DNA of 48,795 nucleotides from an uncultured bacterium (GTDB lineage Bacteria; Cyanobacteriota; Vampirovibrionia; Gastranaerophilales; Gastranaerophilaceae). Both the position numbers and the translations under genes were made by a program. This document shows positions 32,003-41,991 of this stretch, piece by piece. The first letter of the stretch is position 1, and the number at the start of each line of letters is the position of its first letter. The notes beneath the pieces are model-generated. The model had not been told where the DNA came from. It searched no databases and saw only the letters and a program-made list of their open reading frames with translations. The stretch is from positions 1-48,795 of the forward strand of contig CADBXV010000004.1 in the NCBI GenBank assembly GCA_902798645.1, given 5' to 3'.

Positions 32003-33574
32003 ATGACAACCTATAGACAAGATATAAAGCAAAAAATAAGAAAAATAGTCTTAAATAATGCCATTAAAATTTTGACAAAAGAACGAAAGTCTTCTTATGT
32101 GGTTACTAAAAATTATATTGAAGACTGTTTTAATTATATGAAACATTGTGATGATAGGGCATACAATATCTGTTATGAAAAATATTATGATAAAGATTTA
32201 ATAGAATATTGGAAAGATTTCTATAGTTCATTTTATCAAAAAAAATCTGCGAATGATTTAAAGGTGGTATATCTTTGTGGACCTGAACCTACAAACGATT
32301 TTTATGAATTAGTAAATCTAGGTGTACATCCTCAAAATATATGGGCATTTGAAAATAATAAAGTGGAGTATAATAAAGCATTACAAGAACTTAAAAGAAA
32401 ATATCCTTATTTAAAGATTCACAATGGAAATATTCAAGAATTTTTTAAGAATACACCTAAAAAATTTGATATTGTATATATAGATGCTTGTGGACCACTT
32501 CCCTCAACCGATTCCAATACATTATCGATTATATCTTCGTTATTTAAATATCAAAGGTTAAATTCTCCTGGAATTTTATTGTCAAATTTTTGTTGTCCTG
32601 ATTTTAATTGCACTACTATAAAAAATGATTACATAAATTTAATAGGAAATTATCTATTGTCAAAAGACATAATTGAAGATAAAATTAATGATTTTTATTT
32701 GGATGAAAATGGCATATCAGATTCTGCAACTTTGATAAATAAAATCATAGAGCCAAATTTAGAATTTCAATACAGTGCATTTATTACAAGATTATTATTT
32801 GACATTCCAAGTTATATAGTTCCTTGGTGCAGATTAGCTTGTTCTAAAAATTTATGGAAAAAATTGTTTAATAATAAGCTATGTGATTATATAAAACAAC
32901 AATATCCCGAGAAAAAAGGAAATAAAATAGAAGATTTTTACAAATATGTTATTAATAATTTTTATTTGATAAAAAATACTCAAGGATGGGATTATATTTT
33001 ATCAAGCGAAAATAAATTAAGTAAAAAATTCTATACGCAATTGTATGCTGAACCATTAAATGATGCTAAAAAATTAAAAGAGGTTATATATAGCTTTTAC
33101 TTGCTTACACAGTTTTATGATAATAATGATTACAACTATGAAGAATTGTTGACTCAGAATCTGAAAATAGCTATGTATATGTGTGACTCTTTATTTCAAG
33201 GTTGTGATGTCCCAAATGCATCAATAGGTTTTTCTCTTTTGACAGGACAATATAGTTATCCTATGCACTATAATTTAAATAAATGTAAGCGTTGGCAATA
33301 CAAATCAAAACAAACCACTATGTACACAGATTTAATTGTTTATGATGAATGTCGTTATATATATGAGTGGATGCCTACATTTGATCTATTTGGGCAAAGT
33401 TTATTAGTAAGCCAAAAATACTCATTAATCATGCAATTAATGATTGACGCATTGTCAAAGAATTGTCAAAAATACAACAAAGAATATTTTAATTATTCAA
33501 CGTTTATAGGTATTGATAGTGATTTTTGTTTAAATCCACTATCTTTATCTAAAAGAATTTTAATTAATAGTTAA
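32003..33574 (+). CDS. Rossmann-fold (methyltransferase-like) protein of unknown role
   Basis: A 523-aa protein with one recognisable unit, a Rossmann-like segment at about residues 86-170. VVYLCGPEPTNDFYELV resembles a nucleotide/SAM-binding loop. It is followed by IWAFENNKVEYNKAL (an acidic residue after strand 2) and KFDIVYIDACGPLP (strand 4). This pattern resembles class I methyltransferases without an NPPY or PC catalytic motif. The remaining 350 residues are unusual, rich in Tyr, Asn, Lys and Cys, and not recognised. It is convergent with the DUF5677-like gene, with a phased TTTAAA array between. Neighbourhood suggests defence. The start was chosen at ATG 32003 rather than GTG 31988. 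Confidence 0.6.
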   Translation: MTTYRQDIKQKIRKIVLNNAIKILTKERKSSYVVTKNYIEDCFNYMKHCDDRAYNICYEKYYDKDLIEYWKDFYSSFYQKKSANDLKVVYLCGPEPTNDFYELVNLGVHPQNIWAFENNKVEYNKALQELKRKYPYLKIHNGNIQEFFKNTPKKFDIVYIDACGPLPSTDSNTLSIISSLFKYQRLNSPGILLSNFCCPDFNCTTIKNDYINLIGNYLLSKDIIEDKINDFYLDENGISDSATLINKIIEPNLEFQYSAFITRLLFDIPSYIVPWCRLACSKNLWKKLFNNKLCDYIKQQYPEKKGNKIEDFYKYVINNFYLIKNTQGWDYILSSENKLSKKFYTQLYAEPLNDAKKLKEVIYSFYLLTQFYDNNDYNYEELLTQNLKIAMYMCDSLFQGCDVPNASIGFSLLTGQYSYPMHYNLNKCKRWQYKSKQTTMYTDLIVYDECRYIYEWMPTFDLFGQSLLVSQKYSLIMQLMIDALSKNCQKYNKEYFNYSTFIGIDSDFCLNPLSLSKRILINS

Positions 33575-33586
33575 TATAAAACATCT

Positions 33587-33625
33587 ATTAAACACCCTTT
33601 GAACAACATTTAAACAGCGTTTAAA
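33587..33625. repeat. Phased TTTAAA-type array, four units at 11 bp (array 2)
   Basis: ATTAAA (33587), TTTGAA (33598), TTTAAA (33609) and TTTAAA (33620) are spaced at exactly 11 bp. The array fills the gap between the convergent stop codons of the Rossmann-fold and DUF5677-like genes. Confidence 0.8.
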
Positions 33626-33626
33626 A

Positions 33627-34511
33627 TTAATGTTGCAGAAGTTGTCCATAAATTATTATTTCTAGCTTGTCATTTAATTTTCGCATTTCTCTGACAAATT
33701 GTGGAGTATGATCATTTTCAAAATTCACAGATCCCTTAAGTAATACTTTAAGAAATAGTGTAACTTTAATAAAGAAATGAAACATATATTCAGCTTCTTT
33801 TTGTGTGAAATGTGTAGCCTCACTCCAATCTAAAAAACAACCATGTGCAATTTGAGAACTGTCATTATAAAATCCATACACAATGTCCCTGAGACCAAAT
33901 ATAAAAACATCCTCAAGTTTAAAGCCAATATCATCTAATTCTTTAAACATTTTTTCATATTTTATAAATTGTGGACGGAAACTGGTAAAATACTTATCAA
34001 ATTTTTCAAAATTTGAATTATTAATTTTATATTCTTTTACTCCAATTCCTTTAAGAATTTTCTGCTTTGCTTGTTCTTGAATAGAATTAAAACATTTTTC
34101 ATTTTCTAATGAAAGTTCTTCTTTCGTAATCGTTGTTCCATTAATGTCAATTGGTTCACCATCTCGTATATTTTTATAGATTATAAAATTATTTTTAATC
34201 TTTAAAATTTGTGCTTCGTCAAGGTAGTCCTCAATTTTCTCCGGGAATTGCGATAAATATGTAATCAAGATTACACTTTCAACCGCACTTCGTAAAATAA
34301 TTTTAGCTTCCTTAATATGTCCTTCTAAAATTAGTTTATTTGCAGCATCAGCATTTGAAATAATTTTTTTGATAAGAGTTAAATATACCACTAAAGCTTT
34401 CGAGTCGAATTTAATTGTATTTATTGTCTGGTCAAAATAAAAGATTAATCTGCCCATTTCATTGCAAAAATCTTTAACTGATATTAATTTATTTTTATCA
34501 ATATTTATCAA
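33627..34511 (-). CDS. DUF5677-like helical protein
   Basis: A 294-aa, largely alpha-helical protein with the appearance of the DUF5677 family: an early helix with the pattern HIKEAKIILRSAVESVILI and a later conserved histidine (SSQIAHGCFLDW). Such proteins are often found in defence neighbourhoods and some resemble HEPN/AbiV folds, but no activity is established here and no R-x4-6-H HEPN motif is evident. It is divergent from the hsdR operon, so the two could share a control region (34512-34704). Assignment is from motif memory. Confidence 0.6.
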   Translation of the reverse strand: MINIDKNKLISVKDFCNEMGRLIFYFDQTINTIKFDSKALVVYLTLIKKIISNADAANKLILEGHIKEAKIILRSAVESVILITYLSQFPEKIEDYLDEAQILKIKNNFIIYKNIRDGEPIDINGTTITKEELSLENEKCFNSIQEQAKQKILKGIGVKEYKINNSNFEKFDKYFTSFRPQFIKYEKMFKELDDIGFKLEDVFIFGLRDIVYGFYNDSSQIAHGCFLDWSEATHFTQKEAEYMFHFFIKVTLFLKVLLKGSVNFENDHTPQFVREMRKLNDKLEIIIYGQLLQH

Positions 34512-34640
34512 ATTTTTATCCTTATATAATTTTAATTTTATCTTATTATTGGGGAAAAAACTAAATGTTTATTTTTAATTAATTTTTATCTGGTCATTTT
34601 TGGTATAGGTATTTGATTTAATAAAAGAACATCAGGATTA

Positions 34641-34671
34641 TTGCACAGAAAATATTAGGTGTTTTTATGAT
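34641..34671 (+). promoter_or_regulatory. Possible promoter of the hsd operon
   Basis: TTGCAC (34641-34646) and TATGAT (34666-34671) lie 19 bp apart, slightly long for a sigma-70 promoter. They are followed by AGGAG (34690-34694) and the ATG at 34705. Confidence 0.3.
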
Positions 34672-34704
34672 ATGATAATTTTGTTAACTAGGAGCAATAA
34701 AAGA

Positions 34705-37700
34705 ATGGCATTTAACGAAGACACAAGAGTAAAAATACCTGCAATTTTGACATTAACAAGATTAGGTTATGACTATGTATCTTTGAAAAAAGCTAATATC
34801 AATACTGAAATGAATATCTTTACTGATATTTTTTCAGATAGTATAAAACGCATCAACCATGACAAAAATTTATCAGATGATGATATAAAACGATTATTAC
34901 AAGATATAAACCTGAAGTTAGATAATGATGATTTAGGCAGAAGTTTTTATGAAAAAATGTTGCTCCCTCAATCAGGAATCAAGTTAATAGATTTTGATAA
35001 TTTTGATAAAAATAGCTTCAATGTTGTAACAGAATTAGAGTGCAAGAAAGATGAAGAAGAATTTAGACCGGATATAACATTATTAATCAATGGTATGCCT
35101 CTATGTTTTATTGAAGTTAAGAAACCTCACAACAGAGAAGGAATTATGGCAGAGCGCAACAGAATGAATATGCGTTTTGCAAATAAAAAATTTAAGAAGT
35201 TTATAAACATAACTCAGATTATGATGTTTTCCAATAATATGGAGTACGATAATGAATCTATTACCCCGGTACACGGTGCATTTTATGGAACAACATCTAC
35301 TTCAAAAGCTTTCTTTAACTGTTTTAGAGATGAACCTGAAGAACTTGAAAGGCTGTCTTTAAAATTAAAACCTCTGAATGAAGATGATGAAAACTTTATT
35401 TTAAAAGATACAAATAATACTGTAATTAAACACTCTGCTGAATTTAAAACAAATAAACAAATTACAACACCGACGAACAGAATGCTTTTATCTTTGTTTT
35501 CAAGAGAACGTTTGAAAGATTTTTTACAATATTCATTGGTTTATGTTGAAAGAAAAGATGATGACGATAATATTCATATAGAAAAACACATAATGCGTTA
35601 TCCTCAATACTTTGCATCAAAAGCGATTCAAAACAAACTTGATTTAGATATTAAGCGTGGTATAGTTTGGCACACACAAGGTTCAGGGAAAACAGCACTT
35701 GCATATTACAATGTCAAACTGTTAAAAGATTATTTCAGCAAAAAAGGTGTTATTCCTAAGTTCTACTTTATAGTAGACAGACTTGATTTAAAAGCGCAGG
35801 CAGAAAAAGAATTTAGAAGTCGTGGTTTAACAGTTCATACAGTTAATTCAAAAAGTGATTTAGCAAAAGAATTCGAGAATAAAAAAGGTGCGATAGAGAA
35901 TGATACCGGAAAAGATGAAATAACTGTTATAAACATTCAAAAGATTCCACCGGATACAACCATTAAACCAAGTGATTATGGCATAAATATTCAAAGAATT
36001 TATTTTATTGACGAAGCTCATAGAAGTTATAAACCAACAGGATGTTATTTTGCCAACCTTATGAGCCTTGATAAAAATGCTATATTTATATCTTTGACAG
36101 GGACACCGTTACTTGCAGGGAAGAATAGAGCTGCTTCAAAAGAATTATGGGGTGATTATATTCATCAGTATTATTACAATTCATCTATTGCTGATGGATA
36201 CACATTAAAATTAATTCGTGAAGATATTGAAACTCAATATAAGGCAAAGTTAAAAGAAGTCTTAGATACTATTCTCGTTAAACATGGCGATGTTGTTGAA
36301 AAGAAAGTTTATGCAGACGAGAGATTCGTTACTCCAATGCTTGAATATATTGCAGAGGATATGAGAAAATCCAGAATTGCATATAACGATAGCACTATTG
36401 GTGGTATGGTAGTTTGTAGCAGTTCTGAACAGGCAAAAATGTTTTTCAAAGTTTTTGAAGAACATTATAAAGATAAAGCTACCGATAAAAACTCAATTAA
36501 AACAGCTGCATTAATATTATGTGATATTGACGACAAAGAAATCAGAAAAGGTTATGTAGACGATTTTAAAAATGGTAAAATTGATATTTTATTTGTATAC
36601 AATATGCTCCTAACAGGCTTTGATGCTCCGCGTCTCAAAAAATTGTATATGGATAGAGAAATTAAAGAACATAATTTATTGCAAACCCTAACAAGAGTTA
36701 ATAGACCATATAATGAGTTTAGATATGGCTATGTTGTTGACTTTACAGATATTAGAGATGAATTTGATAAAGTAAATAAAGCATACTGGGATGAATTGCA
36801 ACAGGAATTGGGCGATGAAGTCGCAAAATTCTCTCAAATATTTAAATCAGAAGAAGATATTAAAAATGATATTGATGAAATAAAAACAGTTTTATATCCT
36901 TACGAAACAAGAAATTTAGAAATTTTTAATCAACAAATTAATGAAATTGAAGATAAGAAAATTCTTTTAGGTTTAAGAAAAGCATTAATTTTAGCAAAAG
37001 AATTACAAAATATTATTCGATGCCAGAGCAATGAAGAATTACTGCAAAGGCTTGATTTTAGAAAATATGCTGACCTTTTAAAGATGGTAGAGCTTCGTAT
37101 AGCAGATATTAACTATATGGAAAAGATTGAAAATAATGTCGATATCTCAGAGCTTTTAAATGTTGCTATGGAAGATATTGTTTTCAAATTTTCAAAGATA
37201 GGTGAAGCAGAACTTAAAATTGCAGATAATTTAAGAAATACTCTTGCAAGAACAAGAGAAGCTATTAACAGCAATTTTGATAAGAAAGATCCGGAGTGGT
37301 GTTCACTAAAAGAAGAATTGGAACGAATCTTTGCAAAACGTGATATATACGAAGTTTCTCAGGAAGAAATGCAGCAAAACATAAGCCTTATTGAGGACAT
37401 TTATCATAAAGTTGTTGATTTAAATAGAAGAAATAATCTGTTGCTTGCCAAATATGATAATGACAAAAAATACGCAAGAGTGCATAAGCGCATAATGCAG
37501 AAAAGAAGTCCTTCAACTCCAAAGGAGGAAATGAAAATTTCTGAGGCTTTGCAGGATATAAAACAGCAAGCAGACGAAAGTGTTTTAAATAATAGTAATA
37601 TTGTTAAAAACGATGGGTTCTTTAAAAGATTGATGAATCAAATTGTATCTCTAATATTTGATAAAAAAGAAATTCCCATCGATACCACTACGACAGAATC

Positions 37701-37758
37701 TATAAATAACCTGATTGTAGATGAGTACATGAAAGAATATAACGGAGAAGTAGCATAA
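34705..37758 (+). CDS. hsdR: Type I restriction enzyme R subunit (HsdR)
   Basis: A 1,017-aa motor-nuclease subunit that translocates DNA and cuts it after the HsdM/HsdS complex meets an unmodified site. An N-terminal PD-(D/E)xK nuclease is visible: FRPDITLLI (D123) and FIEVKKP (E137, K139). The SF2 motor has Walker A HTQGSGKT (K329), DEAH (436-439), SLTGTPL and a motif VI-like LLQTLTRVNRPY. A helical C-terminus for complex binding follows. Start ATG 34705 is chosen because AGGAG precedes it by 10 nt and MAFNEDTRVKIPAI is the usual HsdR beginning. The stop codon shares one base with the hsdM start. All catalytic residues seem intact. Confidence 0.93.
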   Translation: MAFNEDTRVKIPAILTLTRLGYDYVSLKKANINTEMNIFTDIFSDSIKRINHDKNLSDDDIKRLLQDINLKLDNDDLGRSFYEKMLLPQSGIKLIDFDNFDKNSFNVVTELECKKDEEEFRPDITLLINGMPLCFIEVKKPHNREGIMAERNRMNMRFANKKFKKFINITQIMMFSNNMEYDNESITPVHGAFYGTTSTSKAFFNCFRDEPEELERLSLKLKPLNEDDENFILKDTNNTVIKHSAEFKTNKQITTPTNRMLLSLFSRERLKDFLQYSLVYVERKDDDDNIHIEKHIMRYPQYFASKAIQNKLDLDIKRGIVWHTQGSGKTALAYYNVKLLKDYFSKKGVIPKFYFIVDRLDLKAQAEKEFRSRGLTVHTVNSKSDLAKEFENKKGAIENDTGKDEITVINIQKIPPDTTIKPSDYGINIQRIYFIDEAHRSYKPTGCYFANLMSLDKNAIFISLTGTPLLAGKNRAASKELWGDYIHQYYYNSSIADGYTLKLIREDIETQYKAKLKEVLDTILVKHGDVVEKKVYADERFVTPMLEYIAEDMRKSRIAYNDSTIGGMVVCSSSEQAKMFFKVFEEHYKDKATDKNSIKTAALILCDIDDKEIRKGYVDDFKNGKIDILFVYNMLLTGFDAPRLKKLYMDREIKEHNLLQTLTRVNRPYNEFRYGYVVDFTDIRDEFDKVNKAYWDELQQELGDEVAKFSQIFKSEEDIKNDIDEIKTVLYPYETRNLEIFNQQINEIEDKKILLGLRKALILAKELQNIIRCQSNEELLQRLDFRKYADLLKMVELRIADINYMEKIENNVDISELLNVAMEDIVFKFSKIGEAELKIADNLRNTLARTREAINSNFDKKDPEWCSLKEELERIFAKRDIYEVSQEEMQQNISLIEDIYHKVVDLNRRNNLLLAKYDNDKKYARVHKRIMQKRSPSTPKEEMKISEALQDIKQQADESVLNNSNIVKNDGFFKRLMNQIVSLIFDKKEIPIDTTTTESINNLIVDEYMKEYNGEVA

Positions 37759-39401
37759 TGGCTGATACGCAATATTTTATAGAACAAACCAAAGCCCTTG
37801 TTGATAAATTAAAATCAATATGTGGTACTTATGGTTTGGGAAACGATGGAAATGAATATAAAATAATTGTTCAAATATTTTTGTACAAATTTTTGAATGA
37901 TAAATTTGCGTATGAAGTAAAGGAGCTTGATCCCAGACTTAAAAATGCTGCAAAATGGGAAGAAGAAATTCAAAAATATTCTGATGAAGAATACAAAAAA
38001 TTATTATTCAGAGTAAATCCAGGATCTGCTCACTTACAACGAGAACACTATATTTCACACTTGTTTAATAGCCAAAATGAACCAGAATTTGCAAAGCTTC
38101 TTGATGACACTTTGATTGATATTGCTGTTAAAAATAATGACATATTTGCTGTAATGACTGCAACTGGCGAAAAAATTCAATTGTTTGAAACTATAAGTAA
38201 CTATATTACTGATGTTTCAGAACGTGATAATTTTGCAAAAGCATTGATAAATGCCGTTGTTGATTTCAGTTTTGAAAAAATGTTTACGCAAAAATTCGAT
38301 TTCTTTGCAACAATCTTTGAACACCTGATTAAAGATTATAATAAAGATGGTGGCGGTAAATATGCAGAATATTATACTCCACATAGCGTTGCAGAAATCA
38401 TGGCTAAAATTCTTGTCGGTGACGATGATGTTAGAGATGTAACTTGTTACGATCCATCGGCGGGGACCGGATCTTTGTTGATGAGCTTAGCCCACGCAAT
38501 AGGTGAAGATAAATGTACAATTTATTCTCAAGATATTTCGCAAAAATCATCAACTATGTTGAGATTAAACTTAATCTTAAATAATTTAGTACATTCTATT
38601 GCTAATATAGTTAAAGGAAACACTCTTTTAACCCCAAGACATAAAGATAGAAACAACTTAAAAACTTTTGATTATATTGTTTCCAACCCTCCTTTTAAGT
38701 TAGATTTTCCAGAATATAGAAACGATTTAGAAACAAAGGCCAATGAAGAAAGATTTTTTGCAGGTATCCCTAAAATCCCTCCCAAAATCGATCCCGAAAA
38801 ACCTAAAATGGCAATATATTTATGTTTCTTACAACATATATTATACTCACTTAAAACGACTGGAAAAGCTGCAGTAGTTGTCCCAACAGGTTTTTTAACT
38901 GCTCAAAACGGAATTGAAAAGAAAATACGGCAAAAACTTATTGATAAAGAATGGCTTAGAGGTGTTATTTCCATGCCATCTAACATTTTTGCAACAACTG
39001 GTACAAATGTTTCTGTATTATTTATAGATAAAGAAAATCAGGGGAAAGATGTCCTTTTGGTAGATGCAACAAATTTAGGTGAAAAAATTAAAGAAGGTAA
39101 CAACCAAAAAACTGTTTTATCAAAAGAAGAAGAAAATCAAATTGTTGAAACATTTAAAAACCAAGAAATTAAAGAAGATTTTTCAATTACTGTTTCTTAT
39201 GAAAATATTAAAAAGAAAAACTATTCTTTTTCAGCAGGTCAATATTTTGATGTCAAAATTGAATATTCTAATATGACAGCAGAAGAATTTGAAATGAAAA
39301 TGAAGGAATATAAAACAAATCTTCAAGAATATTTTATGCAATCTCACAGAATGGAAGATGAGATACAAAAACAACTGGAATCGTTGATTTATGAGCAATA
39401 A
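37758..39401 (+). CDS. hsdM: Type I restriction enzyme methylase subunit (HsdM)
   Basis: A 547-aa N6-adenine methyltransferase subunit. The N-terminal HsdM helical domain is followed by the SAM-binding motif DPSAGTGS (D232-S239) and catalytic NPPF (310-313). The conserved block FDFFATIFEHLIKDYNKDGGGKYAEYYTP precedes motif I, as in the N6_Mtase family. With HsdS it methylates the host recognition site, and with HsdR it forms the restriction complex. It begins within the hsdR stop codon (ATAATG) and overlaps the hsdS start by 11 nt. Length is normal for the family. Confidence 0.95.
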   Translation: MADTQYFIEQTKALVDKLKSICGTYGLGNDGNEYKIIVQIFLYKFLNDKFAYEVKELDPRLKNAAKWEEEIQKYSDEEYKKLLFRVNPGSAHLQREHYISHLFNSQNEPEFAKLLDDTLIDIAVKNNDIFAVMTATGEKIQLFETISNYITDVSERDNFAKALINAVVDFSFEKMFTQKFDFFATIFEHLIKDYNKDGGGKYAEYYTPHSVAEIMAKILVGDDDVRDVTCYDPSAGTGSLLMSLAHAIGEDKCTIYSQDISQKSSTMLRLNLILNNLVHSIANIVKGNTLLTPRHKDRNNLKTFDYIVSNPPFKLDFPEYRNDLETKANEERFFAGIPKIPPKIDPEKPKMAIYLCFLQHILYSLKTTGKAAVVVPTGFLTAQNGIEKKIRQKLIDKEWLRGVISMPSNIFATTGTNVSVLFIDKENQGKDVLLVDATNLGEKIKEGNNQKTVLSKEEENQIVETFKNQEIKEDFSITVSYENIKKKNYSFSAGQYFDVKIEYSNMTAEEFEMKMKEYKTNLQEYFMQSHRMEDEIQKQLESLIYEQ

Positions 39402-41151
39402 ACTAGGTTCTTATATCGAATTTAAAAATGGACTAAATTACAGCAAAGAAGATAAAGGTGACGGCTGTAAGGTAGTTGGAGTTGCAGATTTTAAGGACAA
39501 TCTATATATTGATTTTGATAATCTTGAAGAAGTTAAATCTGAAATCGTTTCTAAGGAAATGTTGTTGGATAATGATGATTTATTATTTGTAAGGTCTAAT
39601 GGTAATAAATCATTAGTAGGAAGATGTATTTATATAAGTAATTTAAAAGAAAAGGTATCTTTCTCAGGGTTTACAATTAGGGGGCGTATTAAAAACAAAA
39701 AAGAACTTTCTCCAAAATATTTTTTATATTACTGTATATCACCAATATTTAAAAAATCATTGTATGCAAAAATTGGAAATGGTACAAATATCCGAAATCT
39801 GACACAAACAGTATTAGAAGATATATGTATTAATTTACCGAAAATTAATGATCAAAATAAAGTTGCAGATTGTATTGATAAAATAACAAAAAAAATTGAA
39901 ATTAATAATAAAATTAATAAAGAATTAGAAAAACTTGCTAAAACACTATATGATTATTGGTTCGTACAATTTGATTTTCCAGATGAGAATGGTAAACCAT
40001 ATAAATCAAGTGGTGGAGCTATGATTTATAATGAAAAGCTTAAACGTGAAATTCCACAGAACTGGCAAGATGTTACGTTAAAAGAGCTTTGTGAAGTCAA
40101 ATCTGGTTATCCGTTTTCTTCCAATGATTATATTGATGATGGGAAATATAAACTAATAACAATTAAAAATGTTCAAGATAATTATATTTCAAGTAATACT
40201 GATAATAAAATTGATAAGCTACCAGCAAATATGCCAGATTATTGTATATTAAGAGATGGAGATATTTTGTTATCATTAACTGGTAATGTTGGTAGAATTG
40301 GTATGGTTTTTGAAAATAACCTGTTGCTAAATCAACGAGTTGGCTTGTTGAAACTAACTGATATAAACTATCGTTCTTTTATTTATTCAACTTTTTTATC
40401 AAAACATTTTGTAAATATTTTAGAAAATATAGCTACAGGTTCAAACCAAAAAAATTTAAGTCCTATCGAAACAGAGAAATTATTATTACCCTACTCTGAA
40501 AAAATAATTAAAGATTTTGAAGCACATACAAAACCGCTAGTTGATCAAATTATTAATAATTACAAAGAAAATAAAAATTTAGAACAATTAAGGGATTTCT
40601 TATTACCAATGCTTATAAATGGTCAAATTACTGTTATAAATCCTAACGAAGATGATTTGTCGGAAGACAAAATTATCAAAAAATCTTTAGATTTTTGGCA
40701 CACTCATGGAAAAATGGATATAGATCTATTTGCAAGAGAAAACGGCATTTTAGTTTATAAAGATAATGAACAGAAAAAAGGAGCAGTGTCATATAACAAA
40801 GAAAAAGATTTATACGAAATTGCAGTAAAAGATCCGAGAGACAACTTTACTATTGCTCACGAAATCGGTCATATTCTGAAACACAAAAAAGAGTTAAAAA
40901 ACGGAACTCTTGGCAGAAAGTCAGAAGAATCCGGTTCAAAGTTGATGGAATATGAAGCAGATAGCTTAGCCGCAGAAATTCTTATGCCGGAAGAATATGT
41001 TCTTCAATATATGCAAGATGAAAATAAAACAGACAAAGAATTTTTAGACGAAAAATTTATCAAAGAATGTGCAAAACATTTTGATGTTAATCCACCAGCA
41101 ATGAACATCCGTCTAAAAAATCTCGGCTTCAAGGTTCCATATTTGAAATAA
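39391..41151 (+). CDS. hsdS: HsdS specificity subunit fused to an ImmA/IrrE-type zinc peptidase
   Basis: A 586-aa fusion. Residues 1-430 are a normal HsdS with two target recognition domains (about 1-155 and 215-385). Each is followed by a coiled-coil spacer (NKVADCIDKITKKIEINNKINKEL; IINNYKENKNLEQLRDFLLPMLINGQI). After the usual HsdS end, residues about 440-586 form an M78 (ImmA/IrrE) metallopeptidase. The zinc motif is HEIGH (H490, E491, H494), with a downstream acidic segment EYEADSLAAEILMP (E522 likely third ligand). ImmA-type peptidases cleave phage or transposon repressors. The frame is continuous with no stop at the junction. The gene overlaps hsdM by 11 nt and precedes the nuclease gene by 15 bp. 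The fusion could make restriction control responsive to a signal. Confidence 0.9.
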   Translation: MSNKLGSYIEFKNGLNYSKEDKGDGCKVVGVADFKDNLYIDFDNLEEVKSEIVSKEMLLDNDDLLFVRSNGNKSLVGRCIYISNLKEKVSFSGFTIRGRIKNKKELSPKYFLYYCISPIFKKSLYAKIGNGTNIRNLTQTVLEDICINLPKINDQNKVADCIDKITKKIEINNKINKELEKLAKTLYDYWFVQFDFPDENGKPYKSSGGAMIYNEKLKREIPQNWQDVTLKELCEVKSGYPFSSNDYIDDGKYKLITIKNVQDNYISSNTDNKIDKLPANMPDYCILRDGDILLSLTGNVGRIGMVFENNLLLNQRVGLLKLTDINYRSFIYSTFLSKHFVNILENIATGSNQKNLSPIETEKLLLPYSEKIIKDFEAHTKPLVDQIINNYKENKNLEQLRDFLLPMLINGQITVINPNEDDLSEDKIIKKSLDFWHTHGKMDIDLFARENGILVYKDNEQKKGAVSYNKEKDLYEIAVKDPRDNFTIAHEIGHILKHKKELKNGTLGRKSEESGSKLMEYEADSLAAEILMPEEYVLQYMQDENKTDKEFLDEKFIKECAKHFDVNPPAMNIRLKNLGFKVPYLK

Positions 41152-41166
41152 AATTATAGGTATAAT

Positions 41167-41991
41167 ATGCAAGATTGGTTAGAAGAAAATGAAAGAATTT
41201 GTTCAGATTTAAAATTTAAAGTTATTGATATTTCAGAAAAAAGTGAGATAACAGAATCTTTAGAAAAACAAATTGCGTTTGAGCTATTACAATCATTTTA
41301 TCCCATAGAAGGTTTAAAAAGAAAAATTAAAGATAAGTCGCAGGAGTATATTGAAAAGTTTGTAAATTCATTGTTTTCACCCAAAAGACAAGGTTTTGAT
41401 TCTTCAGTTAGAATAGGAGACTGGGGAGAAGTATTGTCTGGTTTATATTTACAACAAATCAAGGAACATGAGATTCCCTTGTATAAAATTAGATATAAAC
41501 ACAGAAATAATAAATCGGTTCAAATGCTAGACTTATTAACTTTTAAAAAGGATGATAATTCGATTCACTTTAATGAGATAAAAACCAGAAGTTCAGCTCT
41601 AAAAGATATGCAAAAAAATGGTAAAACTGTACCCAATTCAAAATATGATGTAGCTAAAAATGCGTATGAAGAACTGATTTCTGAATATAATGCAGACATT
41701 CCATTAATATATTCTTTTATAAGTAGAATGTTTGATAATAACCAAAATTATGATTTAGCTGATCAGTTTGACGAGTATATACAAAAGAACCATAGTAATA
41801 AAAAAGGCAATATATTTTTGTTATTTGAAAAAGAATATTGGAATAATGAAGTCATTGATAAATTAAATAATATTGAAATAGAAATCGAGGACTTAAAGGT
41901 CATAGTTATTTTAATAAAGGATTTAAAAAGTTTAATAGAAAAAACATATCAATTGACTATAGATATTGCCAAGGAACTAAAAAATGAATAG
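41167..41991 (+). CDS. Second HamA-like nuclease in the hsd operon
   Basis: A 274-aa protein with a HamA/DUF1837-like layout. GDWGEVLSGLYLQ (G84-E88 and on) is followed by PLYKIRYKHRNNKSVQMLDLLTF (D122) and IHFNEIKTRSS (E137-I-K139). These make a PD-(D/E)xK nuclease core with the GE motif upstream, the same order as in the protein at 20823-21524 but clearly diverged. A charged helical C-terminus follows (about 200-274). Its start is 15 bp after the hsdS stop and its end overlaps the helicase start by 8 nt, so it belongs to the hsd operon. HamA family membership is inference from motif order and the helicase partner. Confidence 0.65.
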   Translation: MQDWLEENERICSDLKFKVIDISEKSEITESLEKQIAFELLQSFYPIEGLKRKIKDKSQEYIEKFVNSLFSPKRQGFDSSVRIGDWGEVLSGLYLQQIKEHEIPLYKIRYKHRNNKSVQMLDLLTFKKDDNSIHFNEIKTRSSALKDMQKNGKTVPNSKYDVAKNAYEELISEYNADIPLIYSFISRMFDNNQNYDLADQFDEYIQKNHSNKKGNIFLLFEKEYWNNEVIDKLNNIEIEIEDLKVIVILIKDLKSLIEKTYQLTIDIAKELKNE

